Shown here: piece after piece, positions 8,500 through 8,534 of the stretch
Layout: the number at the start of each line of letters is the position of its first letter
How positions within the stretch are numbered: position 1 is the first letter of the stretch
NCBI GenBank assembly: GCA_020062605.1
Contig: JAGUWA010000233.1
Span: forward strand, 1-8,534
Length of the DNA stretch: 8,534 bases
Source: Parvibaculum sp.
Lineage (GTDB): Bacteria > Pseudomonadota > Alphaproteobacteria > Parvibaculales > Parvibaculaceae
Direction: 5' to 3'
Notes under the pieces: model-generated
The model's input: the letters and a program-made list of their open reading frames with translations, nothing else
What the model was told of the DNA's origin: nothing
The model's database searches: none
Position numbers and translations under genes: made by a program

Positions 8500-8534
8500 G
8501 TCGCTTATAGTCTGGACCGTTTTCCGAACCGGCA

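Overview
The window looks like chromosomal DNA of a GC-rich alphaproteobacterium. The reasons are a high-GC backbone with strong G/C third-position bias, a CTTG-N18-CCAATAT promoter upstream of clpB that resembles alphaproteobacterial heat-shock (sigma-32) promoters, and a long palindrome after the last gene of the kind scattered through Hyphomicrobiales and relatives. I cannot name a genus from sequence alone.

Layout, left to right. (1) The 3' part of a secreted or periplasmic M23 metallopeptidase (+), cut by the window edge, ends at 1371 and is followed by an intrinsic terminator. (2) The gap between two convergent genes (1372-1664) holds three 11-bp-spaced repeats that look like a Pho box (1465-1493) and a 12-bp-arm inverted repeat (1592-1648), with no recognisable gene. 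(3) A minus-strand pair follows: a 59-aa two-helix membrane protein (2569-2748), too short for usual ORF cut-offs, and then a membrane-anchored alpha/beta hydrolase (1665-2543). Upstream of the pair lies a frameshifted fragment of a second copy of the hydrolase's N-terminal segment (about 2901-3020), followed in its direction of transcription by a terminator (2852-2879). (4) A plus-strand restriction-modification cassette of visibly lower GC (3142-4682) consists of a beta-class TSPPY DNA methyltransferase, probably N4-cytosine, overlapping by four bases a BglII/BstYI-family type II endonuclease. (5) A strong hairpin (4707-4732) separates it from clpB (-, 4758-7436), encoding the heat-shock disaggregase. 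(6) A divergent control region carries a probable sigma-32 promoter for clpB. (7) A MOSC-domain protein (+, 7657-8424) follows, then a 60-nt palindrome (8440-8499).

How they fit together: clpB, the M23 peptidase, the hydrolase and the MOSC gene are ordinary backbone functions, not an operon. The restriction-modification pair is the accessory element. It is compositionally distinct, sits between clpB and a decayed gene fragment, and is bracketed by two very similar terminators in direct orientation. The most informative points are the exact match of the endonuclease to the BglII-type catalytic spacing, the flanking terminator repeats, the hydrolase-paralogue relic, the unlisted small membrane gene and the orphan Pho-box-like repeats. 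I did not find a clearly undescribed multi-gene system.
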